Shown here: piece by piece, positions 15,519 to 24,449 of the stretch | How the letters are laid out: the number at the start of each line of letters is the position of its first letter | Numbering within the stretch: position 1 is the stretch's first letter | Source of the DNA: Bradyrhizobium japonicum USDA 6 | GTDB taxonomy: Bacteria > Pseudomonadota > Alphaproteobacteria > Rhizobiales > Xanthobacteraceae | Reading direction: 5' to 3' | DNA length: 64,000 nucleotides | Assembly (NCBI RefSeq): GCF_000284375.1 | Contig: NC_017249.1 | Span: 62,001-126,000, forward strand | Notes under the pieces: model-generated | Told to the model about the DNA's origin: nothing | Seen by the model: the letters and a program-made list of their open reading frames with translations, nothing else | Database searches by the model: none | Made by a program: the position numbers and the translations under genes

Positions 15519-15839
15519 TCAATAGCAATAGCGTTGGCTGACCCGGACATAATAGCCGTCGGGACGCTGCATGTAGCAGCCGCGCTGATAGGCGTAATAA
15601 CCGGAGCGGCGGCGCTCGCCCTCGGAGGCGATAGCAGCGCCCGTGCCGGCACCGACGACCGCGCCGATTGCGGCGCCGCGTCCGCCGCCGAGCGCGCCGC
15701 CGAGGATCGCCCCGCCGACACCGCCGATGATCGCGCCGCCGATGGCATCCTGGGCCGCGGCCTCCTGCGCCGGCATCGCCATCGCGACCGTCAGACATGC
15801 CGCGATTGCAAAACTTCCAATGCGAAGACCTCGAAGCAT
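15519..15839 (-). CDS. Exported glycine-zipper protein
   Basis: A 106-residue protein. ATG 15839 has an AGGGAGGG ribosome site; the longer frame upstream is not protein-like. It has a signal peptide (IGSFAIAACLTVAMAMPA) and a run of GxxxG repeats (AIIGGVGGAILGGALGG), followed by a Tyr/Cys-rich tail containing GYYAYQRGCYMQ. Glycine-zipper segments usually insert in or span membranes. Such proteins are frequent in Rhizobiales and mostly uncharacterised. Confidence 0.8.
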   Translation of the reverse strand: MLRGLRIGSFAIAACLTVAMAMPAQEAAAQDAIGGAIIGGVGGAILGGALGGGRGAAIGAVVGAGTGAAIASEGERRRSGYYAYQRGCYMQRPDGYYVRVSQRYCY

Positions 15840-16000
15840 GCTCGCCCTCCCTGTGATGAGCCAGTCATAGCGCCGGAAGCGGATTCGGACCAGACAAATA
15901 GCCGGGCGGCACGGCTCGCGACGCCTAAGCGATGGCGTCGGAGGCGCAGCGTGAAGACGGCTCAAACCATGCCGCCAGCGATGCACCGGCCGATCGGACG

Positions 16001-16375
16001 TCAGGGATCGATCCAGCGCTGCACGGCCTCGGCGGTGTCGGCCGGCGTGGAGTTGAAGCAGATGGCGGCGTCAGGCGCCAGGCGATGGACGAGATTGAGC
16101 ACCTTCTCGAACAGCAGCAGGCGCTCTTTCGGCTCGCGCAGCCCCGCGCCGATCACGATGCAGTCGAAGCGTTCGTCGCGCAGTGCGGCCGTGACGCCGG
16201 CTTCCGCGGTCGCATCGAGATCGATCAGGCAGCTCGTGACCTCGTAGCCGCGATCACGCAGGCGCAGCAATTGCGCTTCGATATAATGGCGCACGAGCTC
16301 CGGCGTGAGCTGCGGAAATGCGCTGTAATCCGCATTGCCGGGTTCGATGCCGATCGCGAGGACGCGCTTGGCCAT
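16001..16375 (-). CDS. Small Rossmann-like hypothetical protein
   Basis: A 124-residue protein with a good GTAGGGAG ribosome site. Alternating strands and helices (KRVLAIGIEP, YEVTSCLIDLD, FDCIVIGAGLREP) suggest an alpha/beta Rossmann or receiver-like fold. It lacks the phosphorylation aspartate pattern of true receivers. No signal peptide. Family not recognised; it is similar in style to small cytosolic proteins common in Bradyrhizobium. Confidence 0.65.
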   Translation of the reverse strand: MAKRVLAIGIEPGNADYSAFPQLTPELVRHYIEAQLLRLRDRGYEVTSCLIDLDATAEAGVTAALRDERFDCIVIGAGLREPKERLLLFEKVLNLVHRLAPDAAICFNSTPADTAEAVQRWIDP

Positions 16376-16642
16376 GCAGGGCTCCCTACCGCATCGTCTA
16401 AAATGCTAACGGGCGAACGACCATGCCGGTTCCCCCACCGGCGGGTCGCGCTGCCGGCGAAGGCGCGGGTCCGGCCCTGCGGCACATTTTCCCGCCGAGG
16501 CTGTAAGCCATTTCACATGCGCCGGGCCGGCAACCTGCCACATTTGCTGGAGATCCCGTTGGAGTCACACCCGATCACGGCACCCGGTCCATATCTGACT
16601 TGCACGAAATTTCGATAATTCATCAATTTTCGGGAGCGGAAG

Positions 16643-18031
16643 ATGGTCTCATTCGAGAGTCTGAAGAGCGAGTACGAGCGGAATTGGTCCAATCTCGAGA
16701 TCCGGCCTTCCCGCCTCGGCGATGCGAATGGGGTCGCGCGCAAGGCGATCAACGGCAAGGCGACCTATCAGCAGATCGAGCGGTTGACCGGAGTCCCCTG
16801 GTATTTTGCTGCGCTCTGCCACTACCGCGAATCCAACTTCGATTTCGATACCTATCTCGGCAACGGCGAAACGCTTCATCGCGTGACGACCATCGTTCCG
16901 AAAGGGCGTGGCCCCTTTACCACTTTCGTGGACGGCGCGGTGGACGCGTTCAGAATCGAGAACTTCATCGGCGCCCACGACTGGGGCATCGCCCGGATCC
17001 TGTTCCGGCTCGAGGCGTTCAACGGCTTCGGCTATCACGCCAAGGGCTGCAATTCGCCCTACCTCTATGGCGGTTCGACACTGTACGGCCCGCCCGAGGC
17101 GAGGGCCGGCAAATTCGTCCGCGACCACGTGTTCGACTCGAACCACGTCGATTCCCAGCTCGGCACGGCGGTGATCCTGCATGCGATGATGTCGCTCGAT
17201 TCCTCGATCACCCTCGACGGCAGCCCGCAATTCGCCAGCCGCACCGAGCCCGAGGACGATGCGGCGTCGACGATTGTTCTGATGCAGCAGGCGCTCAACA
17301 AGCTCGGCGCCAATCCGCCGCTCGTCGAGGACGGCATCAGCGGACCGAAGACGGGGGCCGCGGTCTCGCAGTTTCAGCAGCAGAACGGCCTGAGGGATAC
17401 CGGGCTTCTCGACGGGGCCACGGTCGCGGCGCTCACGCGTGCAACGCAGGCGGGAGGCTCCGTGCCGAGCGGCGATATTTCCAAGATCCTGAAGCGGCTG
17501 GAAGACCTCGCACACTTGCTGCGACCGTCAGCCGGCGGCGTAACACCGGGAACGACGACACCGGGCAGCACGCTGCCCGCCACCAACGATCCGATCAACC
17601 TGTTCGAACGGCTCTTCTCCCTCATCAACAAGACGGCGCCCGTGCCAGGACCGGTCAGCCCGACCAACCCGGCCCCTGTCGATCAGCTGAAGCAGGTTGT
17701 CGACCTGCTCAGCACCCTGCTCAACAAGGACGGCAAGCCGGTGCTCGGCCAGGTCAACGGCGCGCTCGGCGAGACCATCGGCAAGCTGCTCGACGGCAAG
17801 AAGACCGCAATCGGCATCGGCGGCTCGGTGCTCACTGCGCTGCTCTCTTCGGTGACCGCGAGCCCGAATGCTGGCGGTCTTGCCGGACTGCTCGGCACGA
17901 TTGTGTCGGCGGTGCCGGGCCTCGGCCAGTTCGCAATGCCGATCTCGCTGGCGCTCACCGCCTGGGGCGTGCTCGGCAAGCTCGAGAAGTGGGCGCAAGG
18001 CACCGCGCCGCCGCCGAAGCCGACGACGTAA
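16643..18031 (+). CDS. Peptidoglycan-binding protein with lysozyme-like N-terminal domain
   Basis: A 462-residue protein. Residues about 45-185 look like a glycosidase-type domain of phage/secreted lysozyme kind (VPWYFAALCHYRESNFDFD, HDWGIARILFRLEAFNGFGY). H59-Y60-R61-E62 supplies a candidate catalytic glutamate. Residues about 205-270 are a PG_binding_1 repeat (LMQQALNKLG, VEDGISGPKT, AVSQFQQQNGL). A Thr/Pro-rich linker and a C-terminal glycine/alanine-rich hydrophobic segment follow. No N-terminal signal peptide, so export may be holin-like, or the protein may be of phage origin. Confidence 0.78.
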   Translation: MVSFESLKSEYERNWSNLEIRPSRLGDANGVARKAINGKATYQQIERLTGVPWYFAALCHYRESNFDFDTYLGNGETLHRVTTIVPKGRGPFTTFVDGAVDAFRIENFIGAHDWGIARILFRLEAFNGFGYHAKGCNSPYLYGGSTLYGPPEARAGKFVRDHVFDSNHVDSQLGTAVILHAMMSLDSSITLDGSPQFASRTEPEDDAASTIVLMQQALNKLGANPPLVEDGISGPKTGAAVSQFQQQNGLRDTGLLDGATVAALTRATQAGGSVPSGDISKILKRLEDLAHLLRPSAGGVTPGTTTPGSTLPATNDPINLFERLFSLINKTAPVPGPVSPTNPAPVDQLKQVVDLLSTLLNKDGKPVLGQVNGALGETIGKLLDGKKTAIGIGGSVLTALLSSVTASPNAGGLAGLLGTIVSAVPGLGQFAMPISLALTAWGVLGKLEKWAQGTAPPPKPTT

Positions 18032-18045
18032 GGCCGTTTGCGTCT

Positions 18046-19326
18046 TCAGCCGTCGGAATCGGCAATGGCTGCCGCACGCCGCTCCATCAACACGCGCTCG
18101 CGCGCATTGTTCGCGAGTCGTGCAGCGGTCTCGAACGATCTTCGCGCCTCGGCAAAGCGGCCGAGCTTCTCCAGGAGGTCGCCGCGGACAGAATGGAGAT
18201 GGTGGTAGGCCCCGAGCGCCGGTTCGTCCGCGATCATGTCCACGAGATCGAGACCGGCCTGCGGCCCTTCGGCCATTCCGAGCGCGACCGCCCGGTTGAG
18301 CTCGATCACCGGCGAGCGCACCAGCGCCGCGAGCTGGCCGTAGAGCTCCGCGATGCGGCGCCAGTCGGTGGCAACGGCCGTCTCCGCCATCGCGTGACAC
18401 GCGACGATCGCGGCCTGCAGCGTGTAGAACCGGCCGGCACCACCGAGCTCGCGCGCGCGGTCGAACGCGCGAAGGCCGCCGCCAATCAGGCGCCGGTCCC
18501 AGAGCCTGCGGTCCTGGTCCATGAGCAGGATGGGCTCGCCATCGATGCCCGTGCGCGCCTGCTTCCGCGCGGCATTCAGCTCCATCAGTGCCATGAGACC
18601 GTGGACCTCGGGCTCGAGAGGCGCGAGCCCGACCAGCACCCGTCCCATGCGCAGGGCCTCGTCGCAGAGCCGCGGCCGCAGCCACTCCTCGCCGCCCGAG
18701 GCCGAATAGCCCTCGTTGAAGATGAGATAAACGACCTCGAGCACCGAGGCGAGACGCTCCGAAAGCGCCTCGCCGCTCGGGATCTCGTAGCTCAGGCCCG
18801 ACCGCGACAGCGTGCGCTTGGCGCGGACGATGCGTTGCGCGACGGTTGCCTCCGTGACCAGGAAGGCGCGCGCGATCTCGTCGGTGGTCAGGCCGCAGAT
18901 CATACGCAATGCCAGCGCCGCGCGGGCCTGCCGCGGCAGCAGCGGGTGACAGGCCGTGAAGATCAGCCGCAACCATTCGTCACCGATATCGTCGTCGAGG
19001 GCGGCGTCGATATCCGGCATCGCGTCCTGCTCCTGCATCAGCTCGTGCGCGAGCTGCTCCTGCTTGCGGGTGAGCATTTTTGCCCGGCGCAGATGATCGA
19101 GCCCGCGGCGCTTGGCCGTCGCAACCAGCCAGGCGCCGGGATTGTCCGGCACCCCGCTGTGTGGCCAGGCTTCCAGCGCTGCGACCAGCGCGTCCTGGGT
19201 CAATTCCTCGGCCAGCGGCACATCCCGCAGCATGCGCGACAGCGTGGCGATCAGCCGCGGCTGCGCGACACGCCAGGTTGCGTGAATCGCGGCACGGATC
19301 GCGCGATCGATGTCGGCGGTCGTCAT
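18046..19326 (-). CDS. ECF sigma factor of the ECF42 type with TPR-like C-terminal extension
   Basis: A 426-residue protein from ATG 19326; the long in-frame extension upstream is not protein-like. Sigma region 2 (EELTQDALVAALEAWP, PGAWLVATAKRRGLDHLRR) and region 4 (LRMICGLTTDEIARAFLV, QRIVRAKRTL) lie in the first 180 residues. The remaining half (VLEVVYLIFNEGYSAS, LMALMELNAARK, YHHLHSVRGDLL) is the helical extension of the ECF41/42-like group lacking a classical anti-sigma factor. The YCII protein upstream on the same strand is the usual ECF42 partner. It directs RNA polymerase to a small regulon. Confidence 0.9.
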   Translation of the reverse strand: MTTADIDRAIRAAIHATWRVAQPRLIATLSRMLRDVPLAEELTQDALVAALEAWPHSGVPDNPGAWLVATAKRRGLDHLRRAKMLTRKQEQLAHELMQEQDAMPDIDAALDDDIGDEWLRLIFTACHPLLPRQARAALALRMICGLTTDEIARAFLVTEATVAQRIVRAKRTLSRSGLSYEIPSGEALSERLASVLEVVYLIFNEGYSASGGEEWLRPRLCDEALRMGRVLVGLAPLEPEVHGLMALMELNAARKQARTGIDGEPILLMDQDRRLWDRRLIGGGLRAFDRARELGGAGRFYTLQAAIVACHAMAETAVATDWRRIAELYGQLAALVRSPVIELNRAVALGMAEGPQAGLDLVDMIADEPALGAYHHLHSVRGDLLEKLGRFAEARRSFETAARLANNARERVLMERRAAAIADSDG

Positions 19327-19459
19327 CGCCGCCGACCAGAGCCCTTTCCGTTCCGATTGAATCGGAACGGGGCTCTGGATTCTTGTTTTGACGTGTTTTC
19401 TCGACGCGAACCGGTATCCGCTTCGCTCGAAAACGCTCTGGGACGAGCGGTGCTGTCCA

Positions 19460-19867
19460 TCAGGCGTGGGCGGCCACCCTGGACTGCGCGTCGACCTGGC
19501 AGGCTGTGTCGAGGCCCGGCGTGGCGAAGGCCCGCAATTCGCAGGTACCCTCCCAGCCCGGCATGTGATCGAGGTGCAGCTGCATGAATTCCTTCGCCAT
19601 GGCCACGGCTTCCGCCTTGTCGCGCAGCTCGAAAATGGCATAGCCGCCGATCACTTCCTTGGCCTCGACGAAGGGGCCGTCGATGACGCTGAGTTCGCCG
19701 TCGAGGATTCGCACCCGTGCGCCGGTCGCAAGCGGCATCAGGCCGCCATTGTCGATCATTCGACCAGCCTTGATCTCCCGCTCGGATATGTCCTGCATGG
19801 CCTCCATCAGCGCCGGGCTCGGGGCAGCCATCGGCTGGCTGGAGGTGACGATGTACATGAAGCGCAT
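19460..19867 (-). CDS. YCII/DGPF-domain protein
   Basis: A 135-residue protein. The core shows RFMYIVTSS, ALMEAMQDISEREIKAGRM and the diagnostic IDGPFVEAKEVIGGYAIFE motif, then EAVAMAKEFMQLH. YCII proteins are ferredoxin-like enzymes of mostly unknown substrate. The DGPF group is consistently encoded with ECF42 sigma factors, and here the sigma gene begins 133 bp downstream on the same strand. It is likely both partner and target of that sigma factor. Confidence 0.9.
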   Translation of the reverse strand: MRFMYIVTSSQPMAAPSPALMEAMQDISEREIKAGRMIDNGGLMPLATGARVRILDGELSVIDGPFVEAKEVIGGYAIFELRDKAEAVAMAKEFMQLHLDHMPGWEGTCELRAFATPGLDTACQVDAQSRVAAHA

Positions 19868-19965
19868 GAAAGACTCCCTTGGCGAGCAGCAGCCGCTCCG
19901 GCTGCAAACCGCTCGCTATGGATGTGACGATTGAGCCTCGGCTAAATCGACATCGACCGGAAGAA

Positions 19966-20658
19966 TTATTGCCGCAGCATGATCAGGGGATCGGCGGTAT
20001 CGGGGACGCGCCGCCATTGCGCGTTGTCATCGGCCTCGAACTGCCAGGCCTCGCCCGATTTCGACATCAGGACGATCTGGCCGCGCTCGAGCCGCCATTG
20101 CGCCGGATTGAACTGAGCAATCGCCGGATCGCATTTCGGCTTGAGGAAGACCTGGAAATTGTCCGGGCCGGCTTCCGTGTTGGTCAGCGTCAGCCCGCAC
20201 ACCGGCTGGCCGTTGCCGCGCACCATCGACCAGTCGCCGATCATCTGGTCCATAGACTTGGCCATCGAGCGGGCTGCGGCGAGGTCCTGGAGGATGTAGA
20301 CGCCCTCGCCCTGCCGCAGGCCTTCGAAGATGCCCGCCTCGACCTCGGTGAAGTCGATCACGGCTTCACCGGTCGCGTCCTGCAAACGAACGATGTCGAG
20401 GCCCCTGACGCTCCAGGCGACGATGTCCTTCGTAAAGGGCAGCGTGGTCTTGCAGGCCGGCTCCAGCTCCAGCTTGAACCCCTGCCCCGCGGCATCGCCC
20501 TTCATCGTGACGACGCAGGTCTTGCTGCGCTCGGTGGTCGAGAGCTCCCACTGCCCGGGCATCGTCTTCTTCAGGGTCGTAGCATCCTGCGCATGCGCGA
20601 TGCCGATCGCGGCCACGCAGGCCGCGACGGCGAATGCAACGACCCGAAGACCTCTCAT
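19966..20658 (-). CDS. AprI/Inh-like protease-inhibitor family protein (exported)
   Basis: A 230-residue protein with a signal peptide (VVAFAVAACVAAIGIAHAQ). The mature part has two lipocalin-like beta repeats, MPGQWELSTTERSKTCVVTM and MIGDWSMVRGNGQPVCGLTL, each with G-x-W ... C-x-x-x-x. This is the signature of AprI/Inh metalloprotease inhibitors, here duplicated. Its ATG overlaps the stop of the upstream dehydrogenase gene (TGATG), so it is the last member of the ABC/dehydrogenase operon. Why an inhibitor is coupled to that operon is unclear. Confidence 0.78.
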   Translation of the reverse strand: MRGLRVVAFAVAACVAAIGIAHAQDATTLKKTMPGQWELSTTERSKTCVVTMKGDAAGQGFKLELEPACKTTLPFTKDIVAWSVRGLDIVRLQDATGEAVIDFTEVEAGIFEGLRQGEGVYILQDLAAARSMAKSMDQMIGDWSMVRGNGQPVCGLTLTNTEAGPDNFQVFLKPKCDPAIAQFNPAQWRLERGQIVLMSKSGEAWQFEADDNAQWRRVPDTADPLIMLRQ

Positions 20659-21647
20659 CAGCGCCCCTTGAACGGCGTTTCCGCAACCGGCGTCAATGGC
20701 GCCTTGCCGGCGAACCAGGATTTGAGGTTGTCGACCACGAGCTGATCCATCGCGTTGCGCGTCACCACCGACGCCGAGCCGATATGCGGCAGCAGCACGA
20801 CGTTCTGCATGGTCTTGAGCTCGTCCGGCACGTTCGGCTCGGCCGCGAACACGTCGAGACCGGCGGCGAGGATGGTGCCTGATTTCAGCGCCTGGACCAG
20901 CGCCGCCTCGTCGACCACCGAACCGCGCGCCACGTTGACCAGCACGCCGCGCGGACCGAGCGCCTTCAGAACCTCGGCATTGATCATCTTGCTGGTCGAG
21001 GCGCCGCCGGGCACGATCACCATCAGCGTGTCCACCGCCTTCGCCATCTCGATCAGATCGGGATAGTGCTTGTAGGAGACGTCCTTCGACGGATTGCGGG
21101 AGTGGTAGACCACCGGCACCAGCGAGGCATCGAGCCGGCGCGCGATGGCCTGGCCGATCCGGCCCATGCCGACGATGCCGACCTTGCGATCGCGCAGCGA
21201 GCCGACGCTGAGCGGATAGTTCTGCGTCTGCCAGAGGCCGGAGCGGACGTAGCGGTCGGCCTTGATGAACTCACGCACGGTGGAGATCAGAAGGCCCATC
21301 GCGACGTCGGCGACCTCCTCGGTCAGCACGTCGGGCGTGTTGGTGACGATGATGTTGTGTTCGGCCGCGTATTTGGCGTCGACATGGTCGTAGCCGACGC
21401 CGAAGCTCGCCACCATCTCGATCTTGGGCAGCTGCGACAGCGATTCCTTGTTGGCGTGGACCGTGTGATAGGTCACCGCCACGCCGCGGATCTTCTCGCG
21501 GACCGCCGGCGTCAGCCGCTCGAGATCGCCCCGTGTCTCGGCCTTGTGCACGACGAAATGATCGGAAAACCCGTTCTCGAGGATCGGCCGCACCGGTCCA
21601 TAAATCAGAAGGTCGATCTTTTCGGACGAAATCGAACCGGTAGTCAT
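20658..21647 (-). CDS. NAD(P)-dependent 2-hydroxyacid dehydrogenase
   Basis: A 329-residue protein from ATG 21647, overlapping the permease stop as TGATG. Nucleotide-binding GMGRIGQAIARRL is at about 155-170. Catalytic residues of the D-hydroxyacid dehydrogenase family are present: R in VNVARGSVVDE, E in FAAEPNVP, H in LLPHIGSAS. It reduces 2-keto acids or oxidises 2-hydroxyacids (glyoxylate/hydroxypyruvate reductase-like). Being fused by translational coupling to an importer suggests it metabolises the transported compound. Confidence 0.9.
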   Translation of the reverse strand: MTTGSISSEKIDLLIYGPVRPILENGFSDHFVVHKAETRGDLERLTPAVREKIRGVAVTYHTVHANKESLSQLPKIEMVASFGVGYDHVDAKYAAEHNIIVTNTPDVLTEEVADVAMGLLISTVREFIKADRYVRSGLWQTQNYPLSVGSLRDRKVGIVGMGRIGQAIARRLDASLVPVVYHSRNPSKDVSYKHYPDLIEMAKAVDTLMVIVPGGASTSKMINAEVLKALGPRGVLVNVARGSVVDEAALVQALKSGTILAAGLDVFAAEPNVPDELKTMQNVVLLPHIGSASVVTRNAMDQLVVDNLKSWFAGKAPLTPVAETPFKGR

Positions 21648-22465
21648 CAGTTTTCCTTTCCAAGCGCGCTCTCGTGCCAGCGCCGTAAAACGAGGTGGGA
21701 AACTAGCGCCAGCACCCCATAGATGACAATCCCGGCCAGCGACAACAGCAGCAGCGCCGCGAACATGCGGGGTATGTTCAATCGATAGCCGGATTCGGCG
21801 ATCCTGTAGGCGAGCCCGGAGCCGGCGCCGGCCGTGCCGGCCGCGATTTCGGCCACAACCGCGCCGATCAGCGACAGGCCGCCGGCAATGCGCAGGCCGC
21901 CGAGGATATAGGGCAGCGCCGCTGGCAGCTTCAGGAAGCGCAGGGTTTGCGGCGGCGAGGCGCCGTAGAGCTGGAACAGACCGGCAAGGTTGCGATCGAC
22001 CGAATTCAGCCCAAGCGTGGTGTTGGACAGCACCGGGAAAAAGGCGACGATGAAGGCGCAGACGACGACCGCAGTCTGCTGCTCCAGATAGATCAGAAGC
22101 AGCGGTGCAATCGCGATGACAGGAGTCACCTGGAGGACGATTGCATAGGGGAACAGTGAATATTCCACCCATTTCGACTGGTTGAACAGCAGCGCCAGCG
22201 CGATGCCGCCGATGCTGGCGGCGACAAAACCTTCGAGCGTGGTCAGCAGCGTGGTCGCGAGCGATTGTGACAGCACCGCCCAGTCCTTGACCAGCGTCAG
22301 GAAGATGACGGAGGGCGCCGGAAGAACGTAAGGCGGGATGTCCTTGATGCGGACGACCAGTTCCCAGGCCGCGAGTCCGGCTGCGAAGACGATGACGGGA
22401 AGCACGAAGCGCATCGCGCGTTGCGCGCCGGATGGCTTTGCGGCGGCGGCAGCTTGCGCGTTCAT
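21647..22465 (-). CDS. ABC transporter permease, SsuC/TauC type
   Basis: A 272-residue inner-membrane protein from ATG 22465, which overlaps the ATPase stop (ATGA). It has about six membrane helices. The EAA loop lies in ASPPQTLRFLKLPAALPYIL, and a conserved AEIAAGTAGAGSGLAYRI motif follows. It is the membrane channel of the NMT1-type importer encoded upstream; substrate not determinable. Confidence 0.9.
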   Translation of the reverse strand: MNAQAAAAAKPSGAQRAMRFVLPVIVFAAGLAAWELVVRIKDIPPYVLPAPSVIFLTLVKDWAVLSQSLATTLLTTLEGFVAASIGGIALALLFNQSKWVEYSLFPYAIVLQVTPVIAIAPLLLIYLEQQTAVVVCAFIVAFFPVLSNTTLGLNSVDRNLAGLFQLYGASPPQTLRFLKLPAALPYILGGLRIAGGLSLIGAVVAEIAAGTAGAGSGLAYRIAESGYRLNIPRMFAALLLLSLAGIVIYGVLALVSHLVLRRWHESALGKEN

Positions 22466-23277
22466 AGCGTCGACTGCCCCGAATAGGACGGCGCCAGCGC
22501 AGCCGACACTTTCCGGCAATAATTGGAATAGGCGGCCGAGGTCCGAAACTCCTCACCGCGCGGCTCGACCGTCTCGATGCGGATATCGGCCTGGATGCGA
22601 CCGGGCCGCGCGGTCATGACGACGACCCGCTGCGACAGATAGACGGATTCGAACACCGAATGGGTGACGAAGATGATAGTCTTGCCCAGGGCGCGCCACA
22701 GCGCAAGCAGGTCGTTGTTGAGGCGAAAGCGCGTGATCTCGTCGAGCGCGGCGAACGGCTCATCCATCAGGAGGATATCAGGGTCGGTGACGAGCGCACG
22801 CGCCAGCGACACCCGCATCTTCATGCCGCCGGAGAGCTCGCGCGGGAAGGCATCGGCGAAATCGGCAAGACCCACGCTGGCCAACGCCTCATCGGCCCGC
22901 GCGCGCGCCTCCGCCTTCGGAACGCCCGCGAGCCTCAAGGGCAGCCGCACATTCTCGCGCACGCTGGCCCAGGGCATCAGCGTCGGCTCCTGGAACACAA
23001 AGCCGATGCCATGACCCGGCAGCACATCGCCCTCGTGGCGCGCCACCCGCACGATGCCGGACGATGGCGCGCTGAGCTCTGCGATCAGGCGCAGCGCAGT
23101 GGACTTGCCGCAACCTGACGGGCCCAGCAGCGAGATGAACTCGCCCTTGCGAACGGCAAGGTCGAGCGGGCCGAGCGCCATGACGCCATTGTCATACGCC
23201 TTCGTCACGCCGCGCAGGCTGACGGCGAGAGCCGTCAGGCCGGCCTCGACCCCGGACGAAGTTTTGGCGGATGACAT
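22462..23277 (-). CDS. ABC transporter ATP-binding protein, SsuB/TauB type
   Basis: A 271-residue ATPase with Walker A GPSGCGKST, Q-loop FVFQEPTLMPW, signature LSGGM and Walker B ILLMDEPFAALD, then the H-loop in VTHSVFES. It lies 10 bp after the binding protein and overlaps the permease by 4 bp. It energises import with the adjacent permease. Confidence 0.93.
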   Translation of the reverse strand: MSSAKTSSGVEAGLTALAVSLRGVTKAYDNGVMALGPLDLAVRKGEFISLLGPSGCGKSTALRLIAELSAPSSGIVRVARHEGDVLPGHGIGFVFQEPTLMPWASVRENVRLPLRLAGVPKAEARARADEALASVGLADFADAFPRELSGGMKMRVSLARALVTDPDILLMDEPFAALDEITRFRLNNDLLALWRALGKTIIFVTHSVFESVYLSQRVVVMTARPGRIQADIRIETVEPRGEEFRTSAAYSNYCRKVSAALAPSYSGQSTL

Positions 23278-23287
23278 GGACCTTGCG

Positions 23288-24310
23288 CTACGGCTTGCTC
23301 GGGCGCAGCTCGACGCCGACGCCCTTGTTGACGAAGCGCAGCGTATAGGACTTGCGGAAGTCGAGATCCGCCTTCACGACGCCGGCTTTCACCATCTTGT
23401 TGAAGAAGGAGGTGTAGCGATCGTCGCTCATCGCGCCGATGCCGTTCTTCAAGGACTCGCCGGAATCGACGATGCCGTACTCCTTCATCTTGGCGACGGA
23501 ATAGGCGAGCAGCTCGTCGGTCATCTCGGGGTTGAGCTGCTTGATCATGGCGTTGCCCGCGGAATTGTCGCGGTAGATGTAATTGTACCAGCCGACCATG
23601 GAGGCATCGACGAAGCGCTGCACCAGGTCCGGCTTCTTCTCGACCATGTCGCGGCGAGTCTCAATCAGGGTCGAATAGGTGTTGAAGCCATAATCGGCAA
23701 GCAGCAGCACATTCGGCTTGAAGCCGGCGGCCTTCTCGACCGCGAAGGGCTCGGAGGTGACGTAGCCCTGCATCGCGCTCTTGGGGTTGGCGATGAAGGG
23801 CTGCGGATTGAAATTGTAGGGACGGACGTTCTTCTCGCTGAAACCGTATTCGGACTTCAGCCACTGGAAGTAGCTGGTCATGCCCTCCTTGGAGACGAAC
23901 AAGGTCAGCGGCTTGAGATCCTCGATCTTGGCGACCTTGGCATCCGGCTGCGTCAGCATCACCTGCGGATCCTTCTGGAAGACCGCTGCGATGGTGACGA
24001 CGGGGACGTTGTTCGCCACCGCGTCGAACGACATCAGCGTGTTCGCGGCCATGAAGAAATCGATCTTGCCGGCGATCAGCAGCATCCGGTTGTTCTCGTT
24101 CGGACCGCCGGGAACGATGGTGACGTCGAGCCCGTATTTCTTGTAGGTGCCGTCGGCGACGGCCTGGAAGAAACCGCCATGCTCGGCCTCGGCGACCCAA
24201 TTGGTGCCGAAGGTGACCTTGTCCAGCGTCTCGGCGCGCGCCGGAGCCAGAGAGACGAAGGCGGCCATCAAGCCCGCCGTTAACGCTCGCCGCAAATGAG
24301 AGGGGCTCAT
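23288..24310 (-). CDS. ABC transporter substrate-binding protein, NMT1/THI5-like
   Basis: A 340-residue periplasmic protein from ATG 24310; the longer in-frame extension upstream is not protein-like. It has a signal peptide (LTAGLMAAFVSLAPARA). The mature protein opens with the family pattern GTNWVAEAEHGGFFQAVADG and KYGLDVTIVPGG, then AGKIDFFMAANT. NMT1-like proteins bind pyrimidine precursors, sulfonates or related small molecules. It is first in a five-gene coupled operon and divergent from a creatininase-family amidohydrolase 139 bp away. Confidence 0.92.
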   Translation of the reverse strand: MSPSHLRRALTAGLMAAFVSLAPARAETLDKVTFGTNWVAEAEHGGFFQAVADGTYKKYGLDVTIVPGGPNENNRMLLIAGKIDFFMAANTLMSFDAVANNVPVVTIAAVFQKDPQVMLTQPDAKVAKIEDLKPLTLFVSKEGMTSYFQWLKSEYGFSEKNVRPYNFNPQPFIANPKSAMQGYVTSEPFAVEKAAGFKPNVLLLADYGFNTYSTLIETRRDMVEKKPDLVQRFVDASMVGWYNYIYRDNSAGNAMIKQLNPEMTDELLAYSVAKMKEYGIVDSGESLKNGIGAMSDDRYTSFFNKMVKAGVVKADLDFRKSYTLRFVNKGVGVELRPSKP

Positions 24311-24449
24311 GGGTGCACTCCGTCGATCGCTTCTAGCAGATGCCAATCCAACGCGATAAAACCGCAAGACATTCGGGGACGCGAGCCGGCCAGGCCCGCG
24401 TCCCCTGATAACCCCAAAATACGCGACAAATTCGGGCAAAGAAACCACG

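Noticed and set aside
16600..19587. Very long open frame of 995 codons on the plus strand
   Set aside because: It runs antisense to the sigma-factor gene and overlaps the peptidoglycan-binding gene in another frame. It is Arg/Ala/Gly-rich with no domains, a GC3 shadow.
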